Program-made: the position numbers and the translations under genes
Part shown: positions 25,477-33,961 of the stretch, one piece after another
Layout of the letters: the number at the start of each line of letters is the position of its first letter
Position numbering within the stretch: the first letter of the stretch is position 1
Origin: Deltaproteobacteria bacterium ADurb.Bin207
GTDB taxonomy: Bacteria; Myxococcota_A; Polyangia; Polyangiales; Polyangiaceae
Assembly (NCBI GenBank): GCA_002070115.1
Contig: MWCO01000019.1
Span: 1 to 64,000, forward strand
DNA length: 64,000 bases
Reading direction: 5' to 3'
Notes under the pieces: generated by a model
What the model saw: the letters and a program-made list of their open reading frames with translations, nothing else
The model's database searches: none
What the model was told of the DNA's origin: nothing

Positions 25477-26252
25477 CGTCGCCACTGACCCTTGCCACCT
25501 GGAATGTCAACGGCGTGCGGGCGCGTCTGGAGCGCGTGGTCGATTGGCTCTCGCAGCATCCGGTCGATGTGCTTTGCATGCAAGAATCCAAGGCGCCTGA
25601 CGATCAATTTCCCGCGAGCGCCTTCGAGTCTCTGGGGTATCGTGTGGCGTTGCATGGGCAAAAGTCATTCAATGGCGTGGCGCTCATCAGTCGGTTCGAG
25701 ATGCAGGATATCTACCGGGGTCTGCAGGGCGATGCGCAGGCGCGATTGATCGGGGCAACAATTGAGCAAGTTCGTGTATTTTCAGCGTATTTCCCGAATG
25801 GGCAAAGTCTGGATTCGGATAAGTACGTATACAAACTCGAATGGATGAGAAAGCTTCAAGCTCTGTTGCGTGAAGAGATTGGCAAGTATCCAAATATTGC
25901 GCTTTGCGGCGACTTCAACGTGGCTCCGGAGCCTCGAGATACCTACGATCCCACGGTTTGGGAAGGTAATATCTTGTGCTCGGAACGGGAACGAAACGCA
26001 TTGGCGGACCTTCGTTCCCTGGGTCTATTCGATGCATTCCGAGCGCTCCATCCCGATGAAATCGCGTTCACGTGGTGGGATTATCGCGCTCTTGGTTTTC
26101 CGAAAAATCACGGGCTTCGTATCGATCATGCGTATGTGACCCATCCGTTGCTCGCCCGCGTGGAGTCCGTGAGGATCGACCGCGAAGCGCGCAAAGGAAA
26201 GCAACCGAGCGACCATGCGCCGTTGGTGATGACGTTGGGTGTTTCTTCTTGA
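25473..26252 (+). CDS. xthA: Exodeoxyribonuclease III / AP endonuclease
   Basis: This 259-residue EEP-fold nuclease acts in base-excision repair, cutting at abasic sites and trimming 3' ends. Family motifs appear in order: TWNVNGVRARL, DVLCMQESKAPD (the metal-binding Glu), the Asp/Asn pair in CGDFNVAPEPRDTYDP, TWWDYR, IDHAYV and the catalytic PSDHAPLV. Length is standard. The start ATG overlaps the aldo/keto reductase stop, which excludes the longer upstream frame. Confidence 0.94.
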   Translation: MTSPLTLATWNVNGVRARLERVVDWLSQHPVDVLCMQESKAPDDQFPASAFESLGYRVALHGQKSFNGVALISRFEMQDIYRGLQGDAQARLIGATIEQVRVFSAYFPNGQSLDSDKYVYKLEWMRKLQALLREEIGKYPNIALCGDFNVAPEPRDTYDPTVWEGNILCSERERNALADLRSLGLFDAFRALHPDEIAFTWWDYRALGFPKNHGLRIDHAYVTHPLLARVESVRIDREARKGKQPSDHAPLVMTLGVSS

Positions 26253-26416
26253 GCGTGGCAAGCCGCCACTGGCATTGGGCAATGAGCCATGAAGCGAGTC
26301 TCTCTCATCGTGATATCGCATTCAGCGGAAATGAGGCTACGCGAGGTATCGGTCGAGGGCTTGTCTGACGCGGGGAAATGGGGAGTTCGAGAAGCAAAAC
26401 GGAAGGACTGACCGTG

Positions 26417-27478
26417 ATGGCATCGGGTTTTCCAAAGGCATTTTCAACGGTTGTCATCGCCATGGGATTCGTCGGAACTGGATTGTTCGGGCAGATGACG
26501 TCGAGCCGAGCGGCCACCGTCGAGCCTGTTCGCCTCGCCTGGGCCCGTGGACAGGGAGCTGATTTTTGCGCTTCTCCCGCGGAAATCGAAGACCTCGTTG
26601 CGAAACGCTTGTCGACCGCGCCATTTTCCAATTTGGCACGCCGTAGCATTGAAGCGATCGTGGAGCACACGGAGCACGGCTGGCGCGTTCGCATCCAGGT
26701 GCGAGAAGGGTCGAATCTCGTGGGCACCCGGGAGTTGACCAGCGACACGCCCGACTGTGAAGCCGTGCAATCCGCGGCCGTTCTTGCCATCGCGTTGGTC
26801 ATTGATCCAAACGCGAAACTCTCTGCCGATCCGGTGCAACCACCCATCGTGGTATCCTCTGAGGCTCCGCCTCCCGCGCCACCACCACCGCCTCCGCCGA
26901 CCACCGTCACTTCGGCCGTGCCTGCGCAACCCATCACGCCCAAACCGCCTCCCCCATCCCAGCCCTGCGAGGTTGTCCCCCAAGGACAAGCGTCGTTGAG
27001 CATGCGTGGCGCGGTGGCAGCCGGACTCGTTCCCGATGCCTCACCAGCCGTCGAGTTGGTCGGGAAGATGCCCCTTGGTTCGTCGTGGTCCTGGCTCGCT
27101 CAGTCTCTGGTGGTTGCGGAATCTCAACCGGACGATGAACGATTTTCTTTTGGTCTTGCCGCGTTTGGGTTGGGGGCTTGCTATCACGAGGGGGAGTCGA
27201 TAACGGTAGGTGTATGTGCGTCTGGATGGTTGGGGTCAACTTGGGCGGTGGTGCATGCGTTGACGCCAACCCATCCAGGGGGACGAGCGTATATGGCGAT
27301 ATCCGTGGGGCCGATGTTGCGAATGAACCTTGCAGGACCTGTTGATGTGGAACTGGGAGCCGACTTATTCGTGCCGCTGAAGCGTAGAGCGTTCACGGTG
27401 ACAGGATGGGATGAACCTGTGTGGCGACAGCCGACCGTGGGAGGGTTGGGGTGGGGGGGCCTTGGGCTTCATTTTTAA
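26417..27478 (+). CDS. Outer-membrane-type protein linked to an ECF sigma factor
   Basis: This 353-residue protein has a signal peptide ending near SSRAA. A small alpha/beta domain (about 35-150) follows, with WARGQGADFC and a conserved-looking SDTPDCEAVQSAAVLAIALVID. A Pro-rich spacer of about 40 residues rich in PPPP runs leads to a C-terminal half of amphipathic beta strands ending in aromatic His-Phe, as in outer-membrane barrels. The gene overlaps the ECF sigma start by one base (TAATG). The layout suggests an envelope sensor or structural protein coregulated with the sigma factor. GGAAGG precedes ATG 26417 by ten bases. Confidence 0.65.
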   Translation: MASGFPKAFSTVVIAMGFVGTGLFGQMTSSRAATVEPVRLAWARGQGADFCASPAEIEDLVAKRLSTAPFSNLARRSIEAIVEHTEHGWRVRIQVREGSNLVGTRELTSDTPDCEAVQSAAVLAIALVIDPNAKLSADPVQPPIVVSSEAPPPAPPPPPPPTTVTSAVPAQPITPKPPPPSQPCEVVPQGQASLSMRGAVAAGLVPDASPAVELVGKMPLGSSWSWLAQSLVVAESQPDDERFSFGLAAFGLGACYHEGESITVGVCASGWLGSTWAVVHALTPTHPGGRAYMAISVGPMLRMNLAGPVDVELGADLFVPLKRRAFTVTGWDEPVWRQPTVGGLGWGGLGLHF

Positions 27479-28089
27479 TGAAGGGGCGAGAGGCATGGGG
27501 ACATTCACCTTCTGACGTGGACGAAGTTCTGAAAACCGAAGTCGGATTGTTCGGCGTGGGGGATCGGCCCGATGTGGTGACGGTGTATCGGCAACACGCG
27601 GACTTCGTATGGCGCACGCTGCAGCGGATGGGAGTGGAAGAAGCGAACTTGGACGACGTATCCCAGGAGGTATTCGTGGTCGTTCATCGAAAGCTGCTCA
27701 CGTTCGATGGGACTTCGCGGATGACGACATGGCTTTATGGGATTTGCCTGCGAGTCGCGTCATCCTGGCGCAAACGGGCATGGCGAAAGCGAGAACAGAT
27801 GATGGCGGCTCCTCCTGAGCCCTGCTCTCACGAAGCCTGTTTCGGGGAAGAGTACATGCAACGTCAAGAGGCGCAACGATTGTTGCGGGATGTGCTCGAC
27901 CGCATGGATATCGACAAACGAGCGGTATTCGTGATGTATGAGGTCGAAGAGCTGTCGACGATGGAGATTGCGAGCGTGCTTGGCGTACCGATGGGGACGG
28001 TGCATTCCAGGCTTCACGCGGCGCGAAAACAATTTGAATTGGTGTTGTCGAGGTTGCAGAAAGATAAGAAACGTGGAGGTGGCGCATGA
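27478..28089 (+). CDS. ECF-type RNA polymerase sigma factor
   Basis: This 203-residue sigma-70 family protein has only regions 2 and 4. Region 2 is VYRQHADFVWRTLQRMG with LDDVSQEVFVVVHRKL and MTTWLYGICLRVASSW (promoter melting and -10 binding). Region 4 is DIDKRAVFVMYEVEELS followed by EIASVLGVPMGTVHSRLHAARK (the -35 helix-turn-helix). It directs transcription of an unknown regulon. It overlaps both neighbours, the outer-membrane protein upstream and a membrane protein downstream, so the latter is a candidate anti-sigma factor. ATG 27478 is chosen over an ATG inside the upstream gene. Confidence 0.93.
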   Translation: MKGREAWGHSPSDVDEVLKTEVGLFGVGDRPDVVTVYRQHADFVWRTLQRMGVEEANLDDVSQEVFVVVHRKLLTFDGTSRMTTWLYGICLRVASSWRKRAWRKREQMMAAPPEPCSHEACFGEEYMQRQEAQRLLRDVLDRMDIDKRAVFVMYEVEELSTMEIASVLGVPMGTVHSRLHAARKQFELVLSRLQKDKKRGGGA

Positions 28090-28775
28090 ACGGACCCTCT
28101 CGTCTGCGAGATACGGGTTCTGACGAGGTGCGGGCGTTGTTACGGCACGCTTCGCCTCCCAGACCCATCGACGCGAAAGCGTTTTCTCGCGGTGAGCGCC
28201 ACATTGCCCGGCTTGCCGCGATTCCTGTCGGTCTTGGGTTGGTGTTCTGGCTCAAAGGCATCGCGCTTGGCGCGGGATTGGGCGTAGTCGTGGTTGCCGG
28301 TGTGGTCGCTGTAGAAACTACGCAGACGACGACTCGGGTTCCTGCGGCTTCTGTCGAGCCAAGCCCGGAGCCTTCCGTCACGAAAGCTCCGGCCGCTCCT
28401 GTTTTGCCTTCGAGCCAGGCGCCCACCGAACCACCCCCTGATGATTCCGCGGTCTTGCCCAAGGCAAGTCCGGTCGTGTCCACCAAACAGCCACAGGACG
28501 CGGGGGTGGACTCGCTTGCGCAAGAAGCACTGCTCATCGAACAAGCGCGCGGCTTTGTGGGAAGTGATCCGGCGCGTGCGCTTTCGCTCACGCAAGAATA
28601 CCGACGCAGGTTTCCTCGGGGGCAGCTTGGGCTCGAGAGCGAAATCGTCGCGATGGAGTCGTTGGTACAACTCGGTCGTCGTGCGGAAGCCTGCGCCCGA
28701 GCCGCCGCCGTGTTGCAACGGGCCCCCGGTATCTATGCGGATCGTATACGAAATCTCTGCCCCCCGGAGCCTTGA
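28086..28775 (+). CDS. Single-pass membrane protein, candidate anti-sigma
   Basis: This 229-residue protein overlaps the sigma-factor stop by four bases. A cytoplasmic N-terminal segment of about 45 residues (basic, DEVRALLRHA) precedes a Gly/Val-rich transmembrane helix (about 55-78). A Pro/Ala/Ser-rich spacer and a C-terminal helical segment follow, with LAQEALLIEQARGFV and ALSLTQEYRRRFPRGQLG, reminiscent of TPR-like helices. Position and topology fit an anti-sigma factor or signalling partner, but no zinc-binding HxxxCxxC motif is present, so this role is inferred. Confidence 0.65.
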   Translation: MNGPSRLRDTGSDEVRALLRHASPPRPIDAKAFSRGERHIARLAAIPVGLGLVFWLKGIALGAGLGVVVVAGVVAVETTQTTTRVPAASVEPSPEPSVTKAPAAPVLPSSQAPTEPPPDDSAVLPKASPVVSTKQPQDAGVDSLAQEALLIEQARGFVGSDPARALSLTQEYRRRFPRGQLGLESEIVAMESLVQLGRRAEACARAAAVLQRAPGIYADRIRNLCPPEP

Positions 28776-28848
28776 ACAGAAAAGCAATTTTTTTTTTGAA
28801 GCCATCGACGACGTCTAGCCATTCATGGACCATAAGGAGGTCGAAATC

Positions 28849-30057
28849 ATGAAACTTGGATTATCCTATCGATTGTGTTTGTGGGTGGGTGTGGGGTTGT
28901 TGATCGCGGCTTGTAGTAACGAAGACAATATTGCGGATTCCCCGGATGCCGGGACGGGTGGAGCGGCAGGAACGGGGGGTGTCGCAGGTTCCGGCGGCGG
29001 GGTGGCAGGAACGGGTGGAGAAGCCGTTGGCGGATCGTCGGGATCGGGAGGACAACAACCCGATGGTGGAGGATGTGAGAACGCATGTCCCGGTGAGGGA
29101 TCCACGCTATGCATGGGCAATCGGAATATTGCATGCAAGACATCAGTATCCGGGTGTCTTGCGTGGCAAGCGGGGGACTACTGCGCGCAGGGGCAAACGT
29201 GCAACGCGGATGCTACCTCGTGCATCGTGCCTTCTTCCTCTTGCTCGGCTGATTCGGAATGTGGATGCGGCTGCGCCTGTGTTTCCGGGGAATGCAGATG
29301 CACGGGCGCGATCCCGCCAAGTTGCGATACGGATGCCGATTGCGGACCGGCTTGTTATGGGCTTGCCTGTGTTTCCGGCGCGTGTGTGCAACGAACCGAT
29401 GTGACGTGCATCGACCCATGCCCTTATCCGGGTGCCACCCGTTGCATGGGCAATGCTGAACAAACTTGTGAACTCAAAACGCCGGGCTGCCTGCAGTGGG
29501 GTGCGCCGAGCGCCTGCCCCCAAGACCATGTTTGTAATTCCTCGGGAACCCAATGCATTGCCCACACCGACCAATGCTCTGCGAACGATGATTGCGGTTG
29601 TGGCTGCGGTTGTGTGGCCGGTGAATGCAAATGCACGGGAGCGATTCCTCCGAGTTGCAATTCCGATGCGGATTGCGGCCCTGCTTGCAGTGGACTGGTT
29701 TGCGTGGGCAACGAATGCGTGCAAGCAGGCGGGTGTGTCGATACTTGCGAAAAAGAAGGTGCGACCCGCTGCGTGGGAACCGAGATCCTGACTTGCATCC
29801 AAGGAGCATCGGGCTGCCTGCTGTGGGGCAACGGCACCTCTTGCCCAGCCGGCCAGGTTTGTAACAGCAGCGCCAACCAATGTGTCCCGGACTCCAACTC
29901 CTGCTCGTCGGATGGCGACTGCGGATGCATGTGCTTTTGTCATTCCGGCCAGTGCTATTGCACGGGTGCCATTCCACCGACTTGCGATTCCGACGCGGAT
30001 TGCGGTCCTGCCTGTGCTGGATTCGTTTGCATGGCTGGAAAATGCGTGCAGCTCTGA
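28849..30057 (+). CDS. Cys-rich repeat lipoprotein with Gly-rich linker
   Basis: This 402-residue lipoprotein (lipobox LIAAC) is preceded by AAGGAGG eight bases before the start. Residues of about 30-75 are a Gly/Ala/Ser/Thr linker. Three repeats of about 105 residues follow, each with a CxxxCPxPGATRCxGNxxxTC-like unit, a CxADCGCGCxCxxGECxCTG unit and a CGPACxGLxC unit; each unit is rich in Cys and likely disulfide-bonded. The gene ends shortly after the third repeat. It probably extends from the outer membrane. No enzymatic motif is seen, so adhesion or a structural role is inferred. Confidence 0.8.
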   Translation: MKLGLSYRLCLWVGVGLLIAACSNEDNIADSPDAGTGGAAGTGGVAGSGGGVAGTGGEAVGGSSGSGGQQPDGGGCENACPGEGSTLCMGNRNIACKTSVSGCLAWQAGDYCAQGQTCNADATSCIVPSSSCSADSECGCGCACVSGECRCTGAIPPSCDTDADCGPACYGLACVSGACVQRTDVTCIDPCPYPGATRCMGNAEQTCELKTPGCLQWGAPSACPQDHVCNSSGTQCIAHTDQCSANDDCGCGCGCVAGECKCTGAIPPSCNSDADCGPACSGLVCVGNECVQAGGCVDTCEKEGATRCVGTEILTCIQGASGCLLWGNGTSCPAGQVCNSSANQCVPDSNSCSSDGDCGCMCFCHSGQCYCTGAIPPTCDSDADCGPACAGFVCMAGKCVQL

Positions 30058-30127
30058 AAGGCTCGTCCTGTCAACGCTGGACTCGCCGATCGGTGAGTCT
30101 GGCGTAACATAGCGAAATATAATCGTT

Positions 30128-30991
30128 TTATGGATGAGGCCACGGAAAGGTGGCGGCAGCGGCTCGCTGCGAGGTCCTCTGGTATCGAGCGTATTCCTCG
30201 ATCATTCGATGACGGATGCCTCGCGGCGAGTAGTTGTCCGCCATGGCACGCGCGGCCGCGAGAATCGTATACCCTTCCGGAGCAACCGTTCCGTGGACGG
30301 TAACGAGGGGGAAAGATCCGGCTTGACGAAGCGCCGGGCCAAAGGTGCGTTCCGAGGCGCGGGCGATGACGAAGGATGGAATGGCTTGTCCACCGGAAGC
30401 AGTCGGCAGGTTATGACCATCGAGCAAACGGTTCAGTCCCACATAGCCAACAGCGTGAATGGGTACATTGCGCCCTTGCACGGTGACCTGTCCTCCCCCC
30501 GACGCGATACTGAAAAACCGATCGATGGCTTCATCCGTATGGGTTCCATTCCAGGCTTCGAGCGAGACCATCACGGTGCCGAACGCTTCACTGGGTCGTT
30601 GATAAATCAGGTGTTCGAGCACTTGTCCGCTGGCAGGATTGGCGGAGATCCGTGTCCACGGGCTATAAGAACTGTCGAAAAGGCGTCGGGCCCCGAAGGT
30701 TGCGCCCCAATACAGATTGCCGTCGAGGTCGGTGGGGTCACCTTTGGCCTTGCTTCCGCAATAGGTGTATTCGTTGGAGCAAAGAGCCACGATGACGTGG
30801 ATGAGTACGGGTTGGCCGACAGTGGCCTGGGAACTGGCACTCCAGGGCTGGGCTGCTGCACTGCTGCTCGTTTCGATTGGCGTGGGTTGCGCAAGGGCCG
30901 CGGGTGCCACGAAAGCGAGTGCCGCGGCGAAAACGTGGAAAGGCCAACGCTTGGAAAGGCAGGTCGAGCGAATCACGTCGTTCATTTTCAC
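30128..30991 (-). CDS. Secreted hypothetical protein
   Basis: This 287-residue protein has an N-terminal signal peptide (cut near PAALAQP). The mature part begins with a Ser/Ala-rich stretch, then HVIVALCSNEYTYCG with two Cys, LYWGATFGARRLF, and a helical C-terminal half with LEAWNGTHTDEAIDRFF, GYVGLNRLLDG and RGIRHRMIEEYARYQR. The NLYWGA pattern recalls a family of secreted proteins of unknown function, but I do not assign a domain. It is transcribed on its own toward the Cys-rich lipoprotein gene. Confidence 0.6.
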   Translation of the reverse strand: MKMNDVIRSTCLSKRWPFHVFAAALAFVAPAALAQPTPIETSSSAAAQPWSASSQATVGQPVLIHVIVALCSNEYTYCGSKAKGDPTDLDGNLYWGATFGARRLFDSSYSPWTRISANPASGQVLEHLIYQRPSEAFGTVMVSLEAWNGTHTDEAIDRFFSIASGGGQVTVQGRNVPIHAVGYVGLNRLLDGHNLPTASGGQAIPSFVIARASERTFGPALRQAGSFPLVTVHGTVAPEGYTILAAARAMADNYSPRGIRHRMIEEYARYQRTSQRAAAATFPWPHP

Positions 30992-31052
30992 TTACTTCGG
31001 GCAACAAGGCAACTACGTGGCTCATTCGACGGGGGATCGCTCGGGCAGTCGT

Positions 31053-32084
31053 CTAGGATGATGGTCGGTATTCGGTTTCGAAGAACTCCAAAAAATCTCG
31101 AACCAACTCCTCGAGCCATACGCGAATCTCGGGTGCTTTCATGCACTCCACGAGCACAGGCCAGGTCAAGGAAGCCCAGGCTTGATGGTCCGGTTCGCTG
31201 TCGTACCCCACCGCTCGCAGCGCTTCGGCCAGCGTCATATCCCCATACACTCGGTCTATCTCCTCGATGGCGTGGATTGCCAACCGATGGGTTTCTTCTC
31301 GAGTCGCCATGTGTTTCGTGATCATCGTGACGATCGGTTCGAGGTCCGCGAGCATGTCCTCCGAGACGCCTTGCACGTGGAAGGAAGGGGACTTGGACAG
31401 AACGAATTGCACGATGTTGCGACGAAACGCTTTGGCGGCTTCATCATCTTTGTGTTCCACGGCGAAGTCAGCCGCTCGGGATAGAGCTTTTTTGGTTCCT
31501 CCTTCGAGAAACGTTTTGATTTCGGGTTCGAGTTTTTTCTCCAATTCCTCGACGATTCGTTTGCCGATGATCGTGGCACCCCCCAATCTCGAAAACCGTT
31601 GGGTCGGCATGAGGCTGAGCATCAGTCGCGGCATGATGGTCGAGAAATCCCGAATGCCGCGGTACAGGGCATCCGCCATGACGGCTTCTGCCACGCGTTG
31701 GCGGAACAGCGCGCGAATCCAGTCTTCATGGATGAGTCCGGGCCGGGAAGCCAAGCGCTCGAGGGCGCCGCGTGCCGTGTCGGGAACCCATCGGCCCAAA
31801 GGGGCATCATCGTTTCGATGCAGTTCGAGCAATCTGGGTAAAAGACTTCGCGTGATGGGACGCAAAAAATCCGGCAACCGATCGGGGCGAAGCTGAGCGA
31901 GCACTACATCGCGAAGGGTCTCTGTCGGCATCAGGGTTCGCAAGGGGATGGTCGAGGTATGCCGCCAAGCCGCTTCGACCAAACGGTTCCAATCCTGTCG
32001 GCCTCGAGGACCGGTCAGACGGCGCACGAGCCATTCAGTCAAAGGATGCAAACCGGTGTCGTCTGTATTTAAGCGGCTCACCAT
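31053..32084 (-). CDS. Conserved-type hypothetical, all-alpha protein
   Basis: This 343-residue protein is predicted to be almost entirely helical and charged, with no signal peptide or membrane helix. It has regular amphipathic segments such as DVVLAQLRPDRLPDFLRPI, LEKKLEPEIKTFLEGGTKKALSR and HRLAIHAIEEIDRVYG. The start is placed at ATG 32084; an upstream in-frame ATG adds 45 residues of unlikely composition. The gene is downstream of a 405-base gap and 61 bases from its minus-strand neighbour. Family not recognised. Confidence 0.6.
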   Translation of the reverse strand: MVSRLNTDDTGLHPLTEWLVRRLTGPRGRQDWNRLVEAAWRHTSTIPLRTLMPTETLRDVVLAQLRPDRLPDFLRPITRSLLPRLLELHRNDDAPLGRWVPDTARGALERLASRPGLIHEDWIRALFRQRVAEAVMADALYRGIRDFSTIMPRLMLSLMPTQRFSRLGGATIIGKRIVEELEKKLEPEIKTFLEGGTKKALSRAADFAVEHKDDEAAKAFRRNIVQFVLSKSPSFHVQGVSEDMLADLEPIVTMITKHMATREETHRLAIHAIEEIDRVYGDMTLAEALRAVGYDSEPDHQAWASLTWPVLVECMKAPEIRVWLEELVRDFLEFFETEYRPSS

Positions 32085-32489
32085 ATCTTCATTCTTGGTT
32101 GGCGGTTGGCTTCGAGGGTTGGAGAGGAGATGTGGGTTCCCATGGGACGCACAGCTTATAACATAGTGAAATAATAATATTATTTTCGATTGAGGGCACG
32201 GTGGTTTGGCTTGCCGCAAGCGTGTTGGCTTGCCCTCTTGATATACGATTTTCTTTGATCGCGATGGCGCTGTCCATGGTGATGAGTAATTGCACCGTGC
32301 GGCTGGCTTGGATGCGTTTTCCGTGACATCGTTATCCCTGCGTGAGGTGCGAGGCTTTTTCAGGGATGACTGTCATGGCTTTGGGTATGCGAATACTCTG
32401 GGACGGGACCGAATCAAAACGTCGACGCTCGAGCCATGACATGATGGTGTGTCCGATGGATTCCATGGTTCCGTTCAAGGAGAATCAAG
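32085..32489. other. Intergenic region between divergent genes
   Basis: About 405 bases without a gene. The part near 32160-32190 is AT-rich and holds the palindrome AATAATATTATT (32173-32184), a plausible promoter or operator region for the minus-strand gene. The downstream lipoprotein has AAGGAG near 32477. Nothing else stands out. Confidence 0.5.
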
Positions 32490-33323
32490 ATGGGTAAGGC
32501 GCTGCGTTGGGCCACGTTGGCCGTGTTGGTGATGGGTTGTAGCGGAACGGTAGAGTCAGCCAACGGAGGATCGGCTGGCGCGAGTGGTGTTGGAGGCTCG
32601 GCGGCCATGGGAGGGGCTGGCGGATCGCACACCGGTGGGACGGGGGCAAGTGCAGGGCAAGCGGGGAATACAGGAGGAAACGCCGCGGATGCAGGTGGGG
32701 GTGCTGGCGGAAGCGGGGCGGTAGCGGGTGGGGGTGCTGGCGGAAGCGGGGCGGATGCGGGTGCCTCTGGGCAAGGCGCAACGGGAGGTTCTGCAGGATA
32801 CCCTCCAGCTCCCCAATGCAAGGATGACTCCCAATGCATCCTTTACTCGGACTGTTGCACCTGTGTCGCGATGCGACCGGGAGACCCTGTCGAAGATTGT
32901 CCCATCACGTGCGTCGTCGATAAGTGTACCGAACTTGGCATCAGCCAGGCGAAAGGTCCCCGTTGTCTCGCAGGCCACTGCGCCGTGGGCTTTGATTGCG
33001 ATGCCCCCAAGGTGTTGTGCAACGCCCTTCCTCCCCAATGTGAGGCTGGCGAGGTGCCAAGCGTAAACAATCTTTGTTGGGGCCCTTGCGTTCCCGCATC
33101 TCAATGCGCCTTCGTTCCGAATTGCTCCAACTGCGATCCGAAGATGTACACGTGCGTGACGGATGTCGGATGGGTTTTCGAACATCATTGCGTGCCCACC
33201 CCGCAGGCCTGCAAAAACGATCTGTCCTGTGAGTGCATGCAAAATGCCGTCTGCCTACCGCCCTTCGACCACTGCTCTGCGTCGCCCACGGACGGCGTTT
33301 TTTGCGAATGCACGAATTGTTGA
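32490..33323 (+). CDS. Lipoprotein with Gly-rich linker and Cys-rich C-terminus
   Basis: This 277-residue lipoprotein (lipobox VMGC) has an AAGGAG ribosome site. Residues of about 25-105 are a repetitive Gly/Ala/Ser linker including two near-identical AGGGAGGSG units. The rest is Cys-rich: ILYSDCCTCVAM, CPITCVVDKC, CNALPPQCEAGEVPS, CSNCDPKMYTCV and a closing CECTNC. Overall it follows the same plan as the earlier Cys-rich lipoprotein at 28849 (lipobox, Gly linker, Cys domain), but the domain is not the same repeat. The function is unknown; it is probably an outer surface protein. Confidence 0.75.
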   Translation: MGKALRWATLAVLVMGCSGTVESANGGSAGASGVGGSAAMGGAGGSHTGGTGASAGQAGNTGGNAADAGGGAGGSGAVAGGGAGGSGADAGASGQGATGGSAGYPPAPQCKDDSQCILYSDCCTCVAMRPGDPVEDCPITCVVDKCTELGISQAKGPRCLAGHCAVGFDCDAPKVLCNALPPQCEAGEVPSVNNLCWGPCVPASQCAFVPNCSNCDPKMYTCVTDVGWVFEHHCVPTPQACKNDLSCECMQNAVCLPPFDHCSASPTDGVFCECTNC

Positions 33324-33456
33324 AGGCGTAACTTATTGAATTTCAACGATATTATTAAGATTCGAAGCGCTCTCCGCATTGCTATGGTACTTAGCGCGTG
33401 TTTTCCGTAAACTCGGGGCCCTTCGAACCTTGTCATCCCACGGAGGAGACCGTCTC

Positions 33457-33870
33457 ATGAACAAGCATGTCGCTCTTACGATTCTCGCTGCAGCCATTGC
33501 GTTCACATCATCCGCATGCACGCAAAAATATTTGGAGTTCAGTGTTTGGGAAGGGCCTTCTCAGGTCAGCCAAGCCAAGAAAAAGTTTGTGGGTGGTATC
33601 GGCGGATACCACGACGAGGCGTGGGCTCTTCTCGAGAAGAATGACGTAGATGGAACCATCGCTCTTATCGACGGCTCTTCGAGCAAGAACTACTTCGATT
33701 GGTACAACCTTGCCGTGTTGTATACCGTCAAGCACGACTGGGCGAAGGCTGAGGAATGCATTCAGAAGGCGATCGAAGATCACGAGAAGTCCTTCAACAA
33801 GCCGTATGATATGTTGCAGGAAGAACTCGCCTACATCCAAGATCATCGCGCTCGCTACGTGAGCCAATAA
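33457..33870 (+). CDS. Small lipoprotein with TPR-like helices
   Basis: This 137-residue lipoprotein has lipobox SSAC and GGAGGA upstream of the start. Its centre (YDEAWALLEKNDVDGTIA-type helix and WYNLAVLYTVKHDWAKAEEC) resembles a tetratricopeptide helix pair, usually a protein-interaction surface. Length is short, so only one or two TPR units fit. It converges on the kinase gene across a hairpin. The partner is not evident. Confidence 0.7.
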   Translation: MNKHVALTILAAAIAFTSSACTQKYLEFSVWEGPSQVSQAKKKFVGGIGGYHDEAWALLEKNDVDGTIALIDGSSSKNYFDWYNLAVLYTVKHDWAKAEECIQKAIEDHEKSFNKPYDMLQEELAYIQDHRARYVSQ

Positions 33871-33881
33871 TCATCTCGAAC

Positions 33882-33901
33882 CACGAGTTTTTCGACTCGT
33901 G
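33882..33901. terminator. Hairpin between convergent lipoprotein and kinase genes
   Basis: CACGAGT, a TTTTCG loop and ACTCGTG form a perfect seven-pair stem about 12 bases after the lipoprotein stop. There is no strong T tract, so its termination strength is uncertain. Confidence 0.35.
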
Positions 33902-33961
33902 CGGTCCCATCCCCCATTTGCATCCTATCGTCCTGCCGGCGTGCCCTTTGCGTTGATCGCA

